From a virus, in the IMG/VR virus record IMGVR_UViG_3300037517_001164, positions 1 through 27,876 of that record: DNA of 27,876 nucleotides; one strand, 5' to 3'. Position numbers and translations under genes: made by a program. Shown here in pieces: positions 7,901 through 15,226 of the stretch. A model generated the notes under the pieces. It was not told the origin of the DNA. It saw only the letters and a program-made list of their open reading frames with translations, and made no database searches. Position 1 is the first letter of the stretch. Every line of letters starts with the position of its first letter.

Positions 7901-9979
7901 ATTATAAGTAAATACTACTCACATATAGATACAGCTAATTCTCCTTATTGTATTAAGGATAGTGCAGCTGATGGTCCTATATACCCAGTCCACGAATCAT
8001 TTCTAGCAGGACATAGTTCAACATTTGGTGCTTATAACCCATCAACATTATTAGTTTATAATACTAATGCTAGAGTAGGTAATTTCTCACCAAGCAATAG
8101 TAATACAGGATTTGTAACAAGATATTCAACAGGCTCTAATAGAGCTGCTATTATATTTGGTGGTAATAAACCTACTTCAGGTAACCTTAATGGCTCAGTT
8201 GATTTCTTAACAACAACATTCGGTGGTAGAGGATATGCTGACTTAGATAGTTGGACTTCTCAAGGTGGTAGTTCTTTATATAAATATATTGTAAACTACA
8301 ATAGAACATTGAATGCTCAATACAATGGTAGTTCATATGCTCAGCGTAGTACTAACACATACATACCAGTATCTAACTACTTTAAAGTAACAGGCGTTAA
8401 TATGCCTAACTTACTTATAGCTGGTGGTGATACTTACACACAAGTCTACGATACTATCATGGATTTTCCAGATTGGAAACGTAGGGTTGGTGATAGTGCA
8501 ATATCAGTTATGGACCCTAGTGGTGCTGGAGGTGGTGATAATAGTATATTGATTGGAGAAGCTGGTGGTATAACTTTATGTGTACCACTTGAAAGTACTA
8601 TTAATACTGAACTACGTGGTAAAGATATTTTACCAGCAGCTATACCTAATTACTCTGATCCTTTTGGTCAAGGTAGTAGTGGTGCAGTTGATACTGTAGA
8701 ATCATTTGAAGCAACAACCTGTGACTTGTTTAGTTGGAATCCCTACTATATGGTTCACGTTGCTAAACCATTAAACTATCAAAACATTAACGAGTATGAT
8801 ACACGGACCTATAAGTCGGAGACTAAAACTAACAGCGAAGATATTGATTCATGGACTACATTCTTACCTGAAGCTTACAAAGACGTGGATAGCAAGTATG
8901 GGCCTATTAACAATCTTATTGTATTTAAGGATAAGTTATTCTATTTCCAAGATAGAGGATTTGGTTTATTCCAGGTTAATGCACAACAACTTATACAAGA
9001 CGCTACCAGTACTTCTGAACTTGTTCTAGGAACTAGTGGTGTACTTGAAAGATATGATTATATATCAACTATTGTAGGCTCTAAGAATCAATCAGGGTTT
9101 GCTGTAAGTGATGATTCAATAGTATTCATTGATGTCTTGGGTAGGAAAATATTTAAGTTTAGTGCTCAGGGTACTGAACCATTAAGTGATATCAAAGGAC
9201 TTAATGCTTTCTTATACAGGAAGCTAGATGGTTTAATACAATCAACTGATAACCCTATAACTGATAATGGTTTTGTTTGTACATACGATCACAGATATAA
9301 TGAGTTCTTAATATCAATGCTTGATAAGAATGAAGAGGTTGGTACAGGTGATTACTTTACTATAGCTTACAGTGCACTCACAGATGGCTTTACATCCTTC
9401 TATTCTTATTACCCAAGATTATACATTAACGATAGATTAAATATCTTTACTGTCCCTGGTAATACTAATAGTGATGGTGGTTATATTTACTTACAAGACT
9501 ATGGTCAATATGGTAAGTTCTATAACAAGCCAGTTGTAGATAGTAAGGTTAGCTTTATAGTTAATCAGGAATCAGATAAAGAAAAGATACTAACTAACTT
9601 TGAATTTGTTACTGAGTCTTATCAGGATATAGGTATATATGATATATATAATCCTATGTCAGTACCAGTACCTTATGATTTCTTTAAATCAATTAGGGTT
9701 AGTAATACTTATCAGAATACAGACTACATACTATGTTCTGAAACTGCTAAGCGTAGAAAAACATTATGGAATGTACTAGTACCTGGTAACAGGGTACTTT
9801 ATAACAATAAGGATATTGTTGATATCTTTGATACATCTAATATCTCTCAAACCAGGTTAGCTTTAACTCAACGTATGAAAGATCGTTGGTTCTTAGTTGA
9901 TGCTGTATACGATAATAGTAATAACTATAGGTTTGTGGTTACTAACTCAAACTCTTTAGTTATGTTAAATACCAGATAA
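4913..9979 (+). CDS. Very large tail protein (muzzle or P22 gp10-like tail stabilisation protein)
   Basis: This 1,688-aa protein is rich in Asn, Ser, Thr, Tyr and Gly and looks almost entirely beta. It has no membrane segment or signal peptide. The N-terminus, LIPLKNNLGGNMNQDISKAL followed by YNSENFRVVTTNGATTLSRT, has the pattern of phage tail nozzle proteins (T7 gp12, P22 gp10 and crAss-like muzzle), which open with a short strand, a Gly-Gly turn and an N-F-R-V-x strand. Strands and turns recur through the middle, and the C-terminal half (VFKDKLFYFQDRGFGLFQV, VFIDVLGRKIFKFS, YDHRYNEFLISMLD) shows the propeller-like blade repeats expected in such proteins. The length is large compared with T7 gp12 but in keeping with the oversized muzzle of crAss-like virions. 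It likely forms the distal tail tube that gates DNA release. It starts by a TAATG overlap and ends one base before the next ATG. Confidence 0.75.
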   Translation: MLIPLKNNLGGNMNQDISKALLKPDLVYNSENFRVVTTNGATTLSRTNIRGNKFDSVIPDINSVSKIEINTEYLSHLSLGSIYSIVVNIDGTNLPAYQFTYTSLADLLTGLTSHINSSFGTTVATSYTDSIHISSSAVTNVSITSFTFVSGGTGLVNYNQYLTLPRVAGANTLNSWVATDSGGAGIAYSNHPTFVNIGGLMQWVANTEISNGPASWHEVTQTIPKTLPTGNYTINLKYKTGAIQNTTAYISLDLGGVTPMSYALSGGQDYSGVAGASVRTITTPITPTNNDITIRLDFTPTSITPPPTTAAVVWIVGVDLYGPGMYSQIFNVTNNYISGVASAQIIGWVTLRDDIYLFTTSCTDPDPGGVDPISNGQIWKFTYDRTADPNVNINSTLTLIYNSELNFSTQHPILNLGRVEARYENENIQKIYWTDNFNPPRYINVADPNVASLAPSQLLLTPAIDFDVLNLTGIVKGGNLKSGMYQYAYRLKRNNGAETRFSMPSILVPLTVQDESTTNWIDYYAVDAGVTVDKSIQLEVSNIDTNFDRIEIAFIYYGTKNTAPEIKVISDNVITGSTMTFLHTGEEDSDYPISIDELTAFSTNIVRAKAMATKNNILFLSNVRTNTFDVDYDSRAYRFPLNSTTTTLYDAQGTPYTLTKSGNTWQITAINGSAVTPYDVPETFDAIQDYGNQSPLSTNNLLYKPGSVSASTLTNLGGQGPNVSYEFSSFPILADEKQIGNSFSPGSYNGAPYRNIITKTNTIISLGDRDHTNGNFYDCFVSPFYAPLMAGYQRDEMYRFAVVFFDDLGNPSFPKWIADIRVPHVYMPNGTAKHQRFLAYPLATYDSTNVKAYTNQMYLKFSLSNIPTEATGFQIVVVPRTDNDKHIVGQGVFNFAQKDYSSVISGTAFYLSHDSATGLGGSNYYPVNLRSDSLLWHNVGSIKSPDFDFRGFPGFQTGDSIDFVGILGTNQNSFVYGQDCGNALDGNNIPCEDVAWIISKYYSHIDTANSPYCIKDSAADGPIYPVHESFLAGHSSTFGAYNPSTLLVYNTNARVGNFSPSNSNTGFVTRYSTGSNRAAIIFGGNKPTSGNLNGSVDFLTTTFGGRGYADLDSWTSQGGSSLYKYIVNYNRTLNAQYNGSSYAQRSTNTYIPVSNYFKVTGVNMPNLLIAGGDTYTQVYDTIMDFPDWKRRVGDSAISVMDPSGAGGGDNSILIGEAGGITLCVPLESTINTELRGKDILPAAIPNYSDPFGQGSSGAVDTVESFEATTCDLFSWNPYYMVHVAKPLNYQNINEYDTRTYKSETKTNSEDIDSWTTFLPEAYKDVDSKYGPINNLIVFKDKLFYFQDRGFGLFQVNAQQLIQDATSTSELVLGTSGVLERYDYISTIVGSKNQSGFAVSDDSIVFIDVLGRKIFKFSAQGTEPLSDIKGLNAFLYRKLDGLIQSTDNPITDNGFVCTYDHRYNEFLISMLDKNEEVGTGDYFTIAYSALTDGFTSFYSYYPRLYINDRLNIFTVPGNTNSDGGYIYLQDYGQYGKFYNKPVVDSKVSFIVNQESDKEKILTNFEFVTESYQDIGIYDIYNPMSVPVPYDFFKSIRVSNTYQNTDYILCSETAKRRKTLWNVLVPGNRVLYNNKDIVDIFDTSNISQTRLALTQRMKDRWFLVDAVYDNSNNYRFVVTNSNSLVMLNTR

Positions 9980-9980
9980 T

Positions 9981-12443
9981 ATGCCAAGAACAAATAGAGC
10001 GCGTGTCAGTGGTGACACTTCAAAACCAGTAGAACCTATATATACTAGTGACCCTAATGATCCTAGACTTAAAGCTTATCAGGATAGTTTAAATGTGTAT
10101 AACGATTTTGTAAAAATAAAAAATTTATTAGATAAAAAATATTCATCTAATGATTTTATTAAAAATAAAGAAGACTATCCTAGAAATCCTGATGGTAGTA
10201 TTTGTTATGCTTGTATAAAAAAAGAAGCTGAAAGAAAAAAAGCTAAAGAACAATTTCGTACTGGGGATTTAAATCAACTTGTAGATCCTAATATAAACCC
10301 CAGCGGTTATATAAATTATTTAAAAGATAATATAGTTTTTGATGAGAGTGTCGCTAAAATACAAGATTATTCCAATGCAAAACCAGTACAACCAGTAGTA
10401 TACAGAAAACCTGAAACAGGTAATACTAATATAATGGGTGATGCTGTGTTAGGTAGTGGTAATGATTTTAGACATCAACCAGGTGGAGTATTTTACGATC
10501 CAGAACCATCTACACCTAAACACCCAACTACACCAACTATGAAAAAAATGCCTATGCGTGGTATGCCTAATACTAATGTTAGTGCTGAACCTATTGGGAC
10601 TACTCCTAAGAGTACTAAAGGTATGTTACTACCATTATACTTAGATAGTCGTGGTGAATGGGTAGATGCTCCACAAACAGGTCAGAACTATAGCCCAGAA
10701 CAATTACGTAAGATGGGTTATAGATTTAATGATGGTGTAAAGAATAGGGCTACAATTAATAAGTATGGTGGTGGAGGAATTGTTAAAGAAAAAAGCATGC
10801 TTGCTAATCCTGTAGAAAGCATATATGATAAGAAAGGAAATCTTATAGGTATTCAAAATACTGAACAAGGCACATCTGATTATGGCACTATGGAAGATTT
10901 AGATGTTAATAATTTGGATAATATAAAAGCTAGATTACAAAAAGAAATATATGCACGTAGATCTTCTTATTTAAGAAATAGTGCAGGACCTACAAATTAT
11001 CAGTTTATAGAAAATGAGGGATTAGATCGCCAGTTCTTGAATAGACTTAACACTCAGTCTATTTATCCTAAAAAATATGACTTTGGTGGTTTAGTTGACT
11101 ACTCAACTACTAGAGATGCTAGAGCTAACTCTTTAGCTAGTATGGGTGCAAGAGCATCAAGAGAAAGAAATAGTTCAAAAAATTATAAAACAGGTTTTGG
11201 TAATTATTTAGCTGACACTGGTTTAGGTCTGGCAGATACTGCTTTAGCTGTGGTTGGTTTAGACAATGTAATAAATTCTGATACATACTCAACTAAACTT
11301 GGTGCTAATCAATTTAATAAGGCAGCACAATTAAGTAGTAAAGTATCTGAGATAGTAGCCCCGCTAGTTCTTAGTGCTGTAGGTGGACCATTAGCTGGTG
11401 CTGCATATAGCGCTGGTAGATCTGCTCTTGAGGGAAATGTTAACCCAAACACATTTAAACATGGTGGACAAGCAATGAAAACACAAATTAATATAGAAGG
11501 TTCTAGGAAACAAATTGGAACCATACAAGACATGAAGAAGGGAGAACTTAGAGTTGATCTCTTAGGTAATGTATTACAGAATTACGCACCATTTAATCCA
11601 CACCCAACTAACGGTATGGACCCATCAAGTACAGTTACTGTAAATGAAGGTGATGCTATTATACCTAAAAAGAAATCAGTTGATTTCAAAAACTCTAATA
11701 GGAGAGATCGTCAAATGATGATTATGTCTTTGATATCTAAGCAGAAAGCTAAGGAGAGAAAATCAGGTATACCTATGGCTGAAGATGGTTGGGCTAGTAC
11801 CTCATTAAAAAATTGGACTAGTATATTATCACCAGATCAAATGCAAGCTGATATGGCTAAGGGTACAGGTGGTGGTAATGGATTTAAGTGGAGTTCTTTA
11901 GCTTCTAAAGCTCCAGAGATCTTAGGGTTACTTAGTCCTGCAGCTAAGGTTGGTAGAGGGTTGTTTGATAGGGTAGAGAATATAAATGCCTCTGACTATA
12001 CTGTACCTACTAACTTAAAGCCTAGCTTAATAGATGATAAGGCTAGTCAGATGATGATTAACGATGCTACTAATGCTGGGTTAGCTTCACTTCGTAGAAT
12101 CAACTCTTCACCAGCTTCGATGGTTAACATGACAGTTAACTCAATGAAACAGAAGTGGGGAGCTAGACAAGAAACAGATAGAGCTAATGCTACATCTATA
12201 ATGAACACAGATCAGTTTAATCAACAGTCTAGAATATTTAATTCTCAAACAGGATTAAAGATTAGAGATATGAATGATATGAATAAGTCTGCTAAACGTA
12301 ACATGCTTATGGAAGGTATTAATGACTTTAGTAAGTATGGTAATCAAAAGAGATATGATAATGCTTTCTTTGAAGCCTTACCAATGATGGGTGATAACCC
12401 ACAGTTTCAGGCATGGTTGAAGAAGAATGGTTATTCAAAATAA
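9981..12443 (+). CDS. Large virion protein, probable internal cargo protein
   Basis: This 820-aa hydrophilic protein has one long weakly hydrophobic, Ala/Gly/Leu-rich stretch at about residues 405-490 (GLADTALAVVGLDNV, then VAPLVLSAVGGPLAGAAYSA), flanked by short glycine motifs (YDFGGL near 364, FKHGGQAMK near 495). After these comes TQINIEGSRKQIGTIQDM and VTVNEGDAIIPKKK, an E/G-rich beta element that I associate with large structural proteins of Bacteroidetes phages. Position after the muzzle-like gene and before the RNA-polymerase giant matches the internal cargo proteins of crAss-like virions, which would be ejected with the DNA; the amphiphilic stretch would suit membrane insertion. The first ~200 codons use AAA almost exclusively for lysine, unlike the rest, which suggests a recently exchanged N-terminal part. 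It starts 2 nt after the previous stop. The function is inferred. Confidence 0.6.
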   Translation: MPRTNRARVSGDTSKPVEPIYTSDPNDPRLKAYQDSLNVYNDFVKIKNLLDKKYSSNDFIKNKEDYPRNPDGSICYACIKKEAERKKAKEQFRTGDLNQLVDPNINPSGYINYLKDNIVFDESVAKIQDYSNAKPVQPVVYRKPETGNTNIMGDAVLGSGNDFRHQPGGVFYDPEPSTPKHPTTPTMKKMPMRGMPNTNVSAEPIGTTPKSTKGMLLPLYLDSRGEWVDAPQTGQNYSPEQLRKMGYRFNDGVKNRATINKYGGGGIVKEKSMLANPVESIYDKKGNLIGIQNTEQGTSDYGTMEDLDVNNLDNIKARLQKEIYARRSSYLRNSAGPTNYQFIENEGLDRQFLNRLNTQSIYPKKYDFGGLVDYSTTRDARANSLASMGARASRERNSSKNYKTGFGNYLADTGLGLADTALAVVGLDNVINSDTYSTKLGANQFNKAAQLSSKVSEIVAPLVLSAVGGPLAGAAYSAGRSALEGNVNPNTFKHGGQAMKTQINIEGSRKQIGTIQDMKKGELRVDLLGNVLQNYAPFNPHPTNGMDPSSTVTVNEGDAIIPKKKSVDFKNSNRRDRQMMIMSLISKQKAKERKSGIPMAEDGWASTSLKNWTSILSPDQMQADMAKGTGGGNGFKWSSLASKAPEILGLLSPAAKVGRGLFDRVENINASDYTVPTNLKPSLIDDKASQMMINDATNAGLASLRRINSSPASMVNMTVNSMKQKWGARQETDRANATSIMNTDQFNQQSRIFNSQTGLKIRDMNDMNKSAKRNMLMEGINDFSKYGNQKRYDNAFFEALPMMGDNPQFQAWLKKNGYSK

Positions 12444-12452
12444 GAAGAAGAT

Positions 12453-14741
12453 ATGGGAATAAATAGATACGATAAAGCACCAGAATGGAACCCAGGTGTA
12501 TTACCATATGAGCTGATATTAAAAGCAGCTGATATGACACAACAACGTTGGGATAAAGCTAGGGCAGAATCAGATCAGGAAGTATCTGACATATTTAAGA
12601 ATGTTAGAACTGTACCTCAAAGTCAAGATGAGTTAGGTAATTTACCAGCTATTAGATCTAAGTATAAGGAGTTACAGAATCAGTTAATTACTGATCCTGA
12701 TATGAATCCTACTAAATACTCTATGGCTATAAATAACTTTGTATCAGAGAGTAAACCTCTGTTAGATCGTATGACTAGCTTAGCTGATTTATACAAAGCT
12801 AACAATACAGCTTTAGCATCTAAGATGATGGACCCTGACTTCAGGGCTGATAATAAGTTGTTACCTTGGTTACAATTTAATCCACAAGATGTAGACTCAC
12901 GTAGTCAAGATCCTTGGGAAGCTAATATGAATTATAAGTTTACTCAAAACTGGGGTACACATATAGAAGGTAAGTTATTAAACAAATGGGTTGGTAGCGC
13001 TATTAATCCACAAGCTATGATAGACCCAACAACTGGAGCATTCACTACAGAGTTCGGTAAGACTATAGCTGACTTAGAAGAGAAAGCTAATACTGGTGCT
13101 GTAAACTATATGCAGTCTGAAAACTTTAATGATTTTATCAGTGGTGATAGGGAACTATTAGGTACTGTACCTGATGATGTACTATCGCAATTAGGTGGTA
13201 AGACTTACTTTGATGGTAAAGCTATGTATGAGTTAACTCCCTACGAACAAGCTAAAGCTATGATTATGCTTACAGGTGCTGAGCAAATAAATAGTAAGGT
13301 TAACATAGCTAAAGGATTAGCTAGTTCTAGTGATGGTAAAACTGATAAACCACAAATGCAAGCTCCTGTTAATGCTTATGTTGCTTCTGACCAAGTTACT
13401 CCTAAAGACTTTGCTGCATTCAATGGGTTACAATTACAAGCTAATGGTACAGTAATTGTTGATGCTACAGATCAAGGTATAACACAATTTGGTAATAGGG
13501 GATTAACTAATGAGCAAGAAGTTAAAGAAGCTAATTACAATACTGTACAAGAAGAGAATATGGCTAAGCTTGGTTTAAGTGCCCCTATAAAAACTATGTA
13601 TACTTTAAGTGAGAAACTTAAACAAGCTAGAATACAAAATAGAGCATTCCACTTATTCGATGATAATAACTATAGTGTAGAGAAGCGTAACTTCTTTAGT
13701 TCTATATTAGACTTACCTTCTGGTATGACTGATAAAAACTTTACAGAATTCTATGTAAACATGACTAAGGAATATAAAGCTGCTACAGATGAGTTAGCTG
13801 CTAGTGTAGCTAATCTTGATACATCATCGCCTGAATGGTTAGCTATACAAAATGCTGCATTAGAGATGGGTGAAGTTATTACTAAGCCTAGTGATGTTGT
13901 AGCTTTAAATAATAAGTTATTAAAAGCTCAATTAGATAAATCTGCTAAGATGACTGAAGAAGAAATGATTCAGGAAGTTAGAAGCAAGATGGGTTATAAG
14001 ATAATGAATTCTGGTGAAGCTCCATTTAGAGTAGCTACAGGAGAAAAGAATGTAGTTAGTGTAGATGATAAGAGATTCATTAAGGGTTATATTACATTCG
14101 GACCAACAGTTACAGATGATGGTAAAGAAGTATTATCTGCAGAAGAAAACTTTGTAAACTACATGGAAAGAGTAGCTCCAGATATGTTTGATATGTCACC
14201 ATTAGATAGTGGTACTTACGGTTCCTTTGGAGAATTCTGGGAAGATATAGGTAGTAAGATAATGAAAGTTAATCCTGGAACTAGGGGTGGTAGTTCATTT
14301 AGTTTACAATACTATTTACCTGAACAGATTAATACTCCTATAAAAGCTCAAAGCTTTAATAGGCAAGCTGCTGGTGTTGGTTCTACATATGATGCTAATC
14401 AGGATGCTTGGAATAGTCAATACCCAGAAGTACTTATGCAGTTAAATGAGACTAGGGTAGCTGACAACATAGCTAAAACTAAAGGTGCTGCTACAGCAAT
14501 TAGTTTAACTATGCAGAATGTATTGAATAACAAGCGTACTCCTAAAGCAGTATCTAATGTATTGTTACCTTTGTTAAAGCAATACAAAGAGTCTAATGAT
14601 TACAAAGGACTTGCTAGATTGAATATATTAATACGTGAGGGTATAGCCTCTGGATGGCCTGCAGAAATTGTAGATGGTATATCTGGAAACCCCACTCAAC
14701 CTCAGGGACAGCAGGGCAATCCACTGGGGGGAATACGATAA
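12453..14741 (+). CDS. Internal virion protein, 0-frame product (762 aa)
   Basis: This 762-aa, helix-rich, soluble protein has no signal peptide or membrane helix. The N-terminus (GINRYDKAPEWNPGVLPYEL, then ADMTQQRWDKARAESDQEV) and regular heptad-like stretches suggest an elongated virion protein. It lies between the cargo-like gene and the polymerase giant, so it is probably packaged or tail-associated. It ends with GQQGNPLGGIR and TAA at 14739-14741, a low-complexity Gln/Gly/Pro tail that looks like a linker rather than a natural C-terminus. Exactly there, a G GGG GGA heptamer allows a -1 shift into the transglycosylase-like frame. That would give two products, 762 aa and a 924-aa fusion, analogous in logic to internal virion proteins that carry a peptidoglycan-degrading domain. 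The gene call is certain; the role is inferred. Confidence 0.7.
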   Translation: MGINRYDKAPEWNPGVLPYELILKAADMTQQRWDKARAESDQEVSDIFKNVRTVPQSQDELGNLPAIRSKYKELQNQLITDPDMNPTKYSMAINNFVSESKPLLDRMTSLADLYKANNTALASKMMDPDFRADNKLLPWLQFNPQDVDSRSQDPWEANMNYKFTQNWGTHIEGKLLNKWVGSAINPQAMIDPTTGAFTTEFGKTIADLEEKANTGAVNYMQSENFNDFISGDRELLGTVPDDVLSQLGGKTYFDGKAMYELTPYEQAKAMIMLTGAEQINSKVNIAKGLASSSDGKTDKPQMQAPVNAYVASDQVTPKDFAAFNGLQLQANGTVIVDATDQGITQFGNRGLTNEQEVKEANYNTVQEENMAKLGLSAPIKTMYTLSEKLKQARIQNRAFHLFDDNNYSVEKRNFFSSILDLPSGMTDKNFTEFYVNMTKEYKAATDELAASVANLDTSSPEWLAIQNAALEMGEVITKPSDVVALNNKLLKAQLDKSAKMTEEEMIQEVRSKMGYKIMNSGEAPFRVATGEKNVVSVDDKRFIKGYITFGPTVTDDGKEVLSAEENFVNYMERVAPDMFDMSPLDSGTYGSFGEFWEDIGSKIMKVNPGTRGGSSFSLQYYLPEQINTPIKAQSFNRQAAGVGSTYDANQDAWNSQYPEVLMQLNETRVADNIAKTKGAATAISLTMQNVLNNKRTPKAVSNVLLPLLKQYKESNDYKGLARLNILIREGIASGWPAEIVDGISGNPTQPQGQQGNPLGGIR

Positions 14742-15226
14742 GAGATAAGTTCAAGTCTGCCCTAACAGTTCCAGAAGGAACTAATAATAACTATGCTGCA
14801 GTTAATCCTAACAGTAGTGCTCGTGGAAAATACCAAGTATTATGGAAAGCGCATTCTGATGCTATAGCTAAAATAACTGGTGTAAAGAAGGAGGAAGATT
14901 ATTTGAAAAATAATGTAGCTCAGGAACAATATATGGATTACTTATTCGATTCATATAGTAAGAATGTACCAACATTAAAATCTAAGTTTCCTGGAGCTAG
15001 TGATGAAGTCTATATGGCTATGGAACACTTCTTAGGATTACCTGATACTAACTTATACCTACAAGCTTATCAAAGCGCTAAGCGTAATAACTTAGGAGAC
15101 ATTGAAGCACATAGTACAGCACAACAAGCTTTAAATCAAGCTTATTTAAAACGGTATGGTAAAGTTTATAAGAACTCTACTGTATTAGATTACCTAACAC
15201 AATTCGCAAACACATTCAATAAATGA
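14654..15226 (+). CDS. Transglycosylase-like peptidoglycan hydrolase domain, probably reached by -1 frameshift from 14732
   Basis: The conserved-looking sequence begins at 14732 (NTIRDKFKSALTVPEG, then NYAAVNPNSSARGKYQV). It follows the lytic-transglycosylase pattern: Glu, a short Asn-rich loop, A-V-N-P, then G-x-Y-Q and a helix. The candidate catalytic Glu is in VPEG (residue 41 of this ORF, 775 of the fusion). The remainder is helical (EEDYLKNNVAQEQYMDYLF, EVYMAMEHFLGLPD). The only ATG in frame, at 14654, would add 26 residues (MACRNCRWYIWKPHS...) that are an out-of-frame reading of the upstream gene and look unlike any domain leader; no GTG or TTG lies between. So the domain lacks a credible start and is most simply expressed as the C-terminal part of a 924-aa fusion. 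Its TGA overlaps the giant gene's ATG (ATGA). Alternatives are a rare ATA start at 14738, a real start at 14654, or a homopolymer sequencing error. Confidence 0.65.
   Translation: MACRNCRWYIWKPHSTSGTAGQSTGGNTIRDKFKSALTVPEGTNNNYAAVNPNSSARGKYQVLWKAHSDAIAKITGVKKEEDYLKNNVAQEQYMDYLFDSYSKNVPTLKSKFPGASDEVYMAMEHFLGLPDTNLYLQAYQSAKRNNLGDIEAHSTAQQALNQAYLKRYGKVYKNSTVLDYLTQFANTFNK
14726..14732 (+). promoter_or_regulatory. Candidate -1 ribosomal frameshift site G GGG GGA
   Basis: In the frame of the upstream gene the codons are CTG GGG GGA, so G14726 plus GGG GGA forms a perfect X XXY YYZ heptamer (X and Y = G, Z = A). Slippage by one base moves ribosomes from the 762-aa frame into the transglycosylase-like frame at AAT (14732), two codons before the 0-frame stop. 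The six-G run stands out in this AT-rich genome. Confidence 0.6.
14767..14782 (+). other. Small hairpin downstream of the slippery site
   Basis: AGTTCC (14767-14772) pairs with GGAACT (14777-14782) around an AGAA loop. It starts 34 nt after the heptamer, further than the usual 5-9 nt spacing of frameshift stimulators, so its involvement is doubtful unless it forms part of a larger fold. Confidence 0.35.

Noticed and set aside
8796-9029. 77-codon + strand ORF inside the muzzle-like gene
   Set aside because: It is an out-of-frame reading within a 5-kb gene that is continuous on both sides.
11309-12540. Minus-strand ORFs of 74 and 70 codons
   Set aside because: They are antisense to the cargo-like gene and its junction with the next gene; hydrophobic composition arises from the opposite strand.
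14738-14740. ATA as a start codon for the transglycosylase-like domain, with a G-run as ribosome site
   Set aside because: It would give an ATAA overlap resembling the ATGA junctions, but ATA initiation is very rare and Bacteroidetes rely little on Shine-Dalgarno pairing. The slip heptamer explains the arrangement better.
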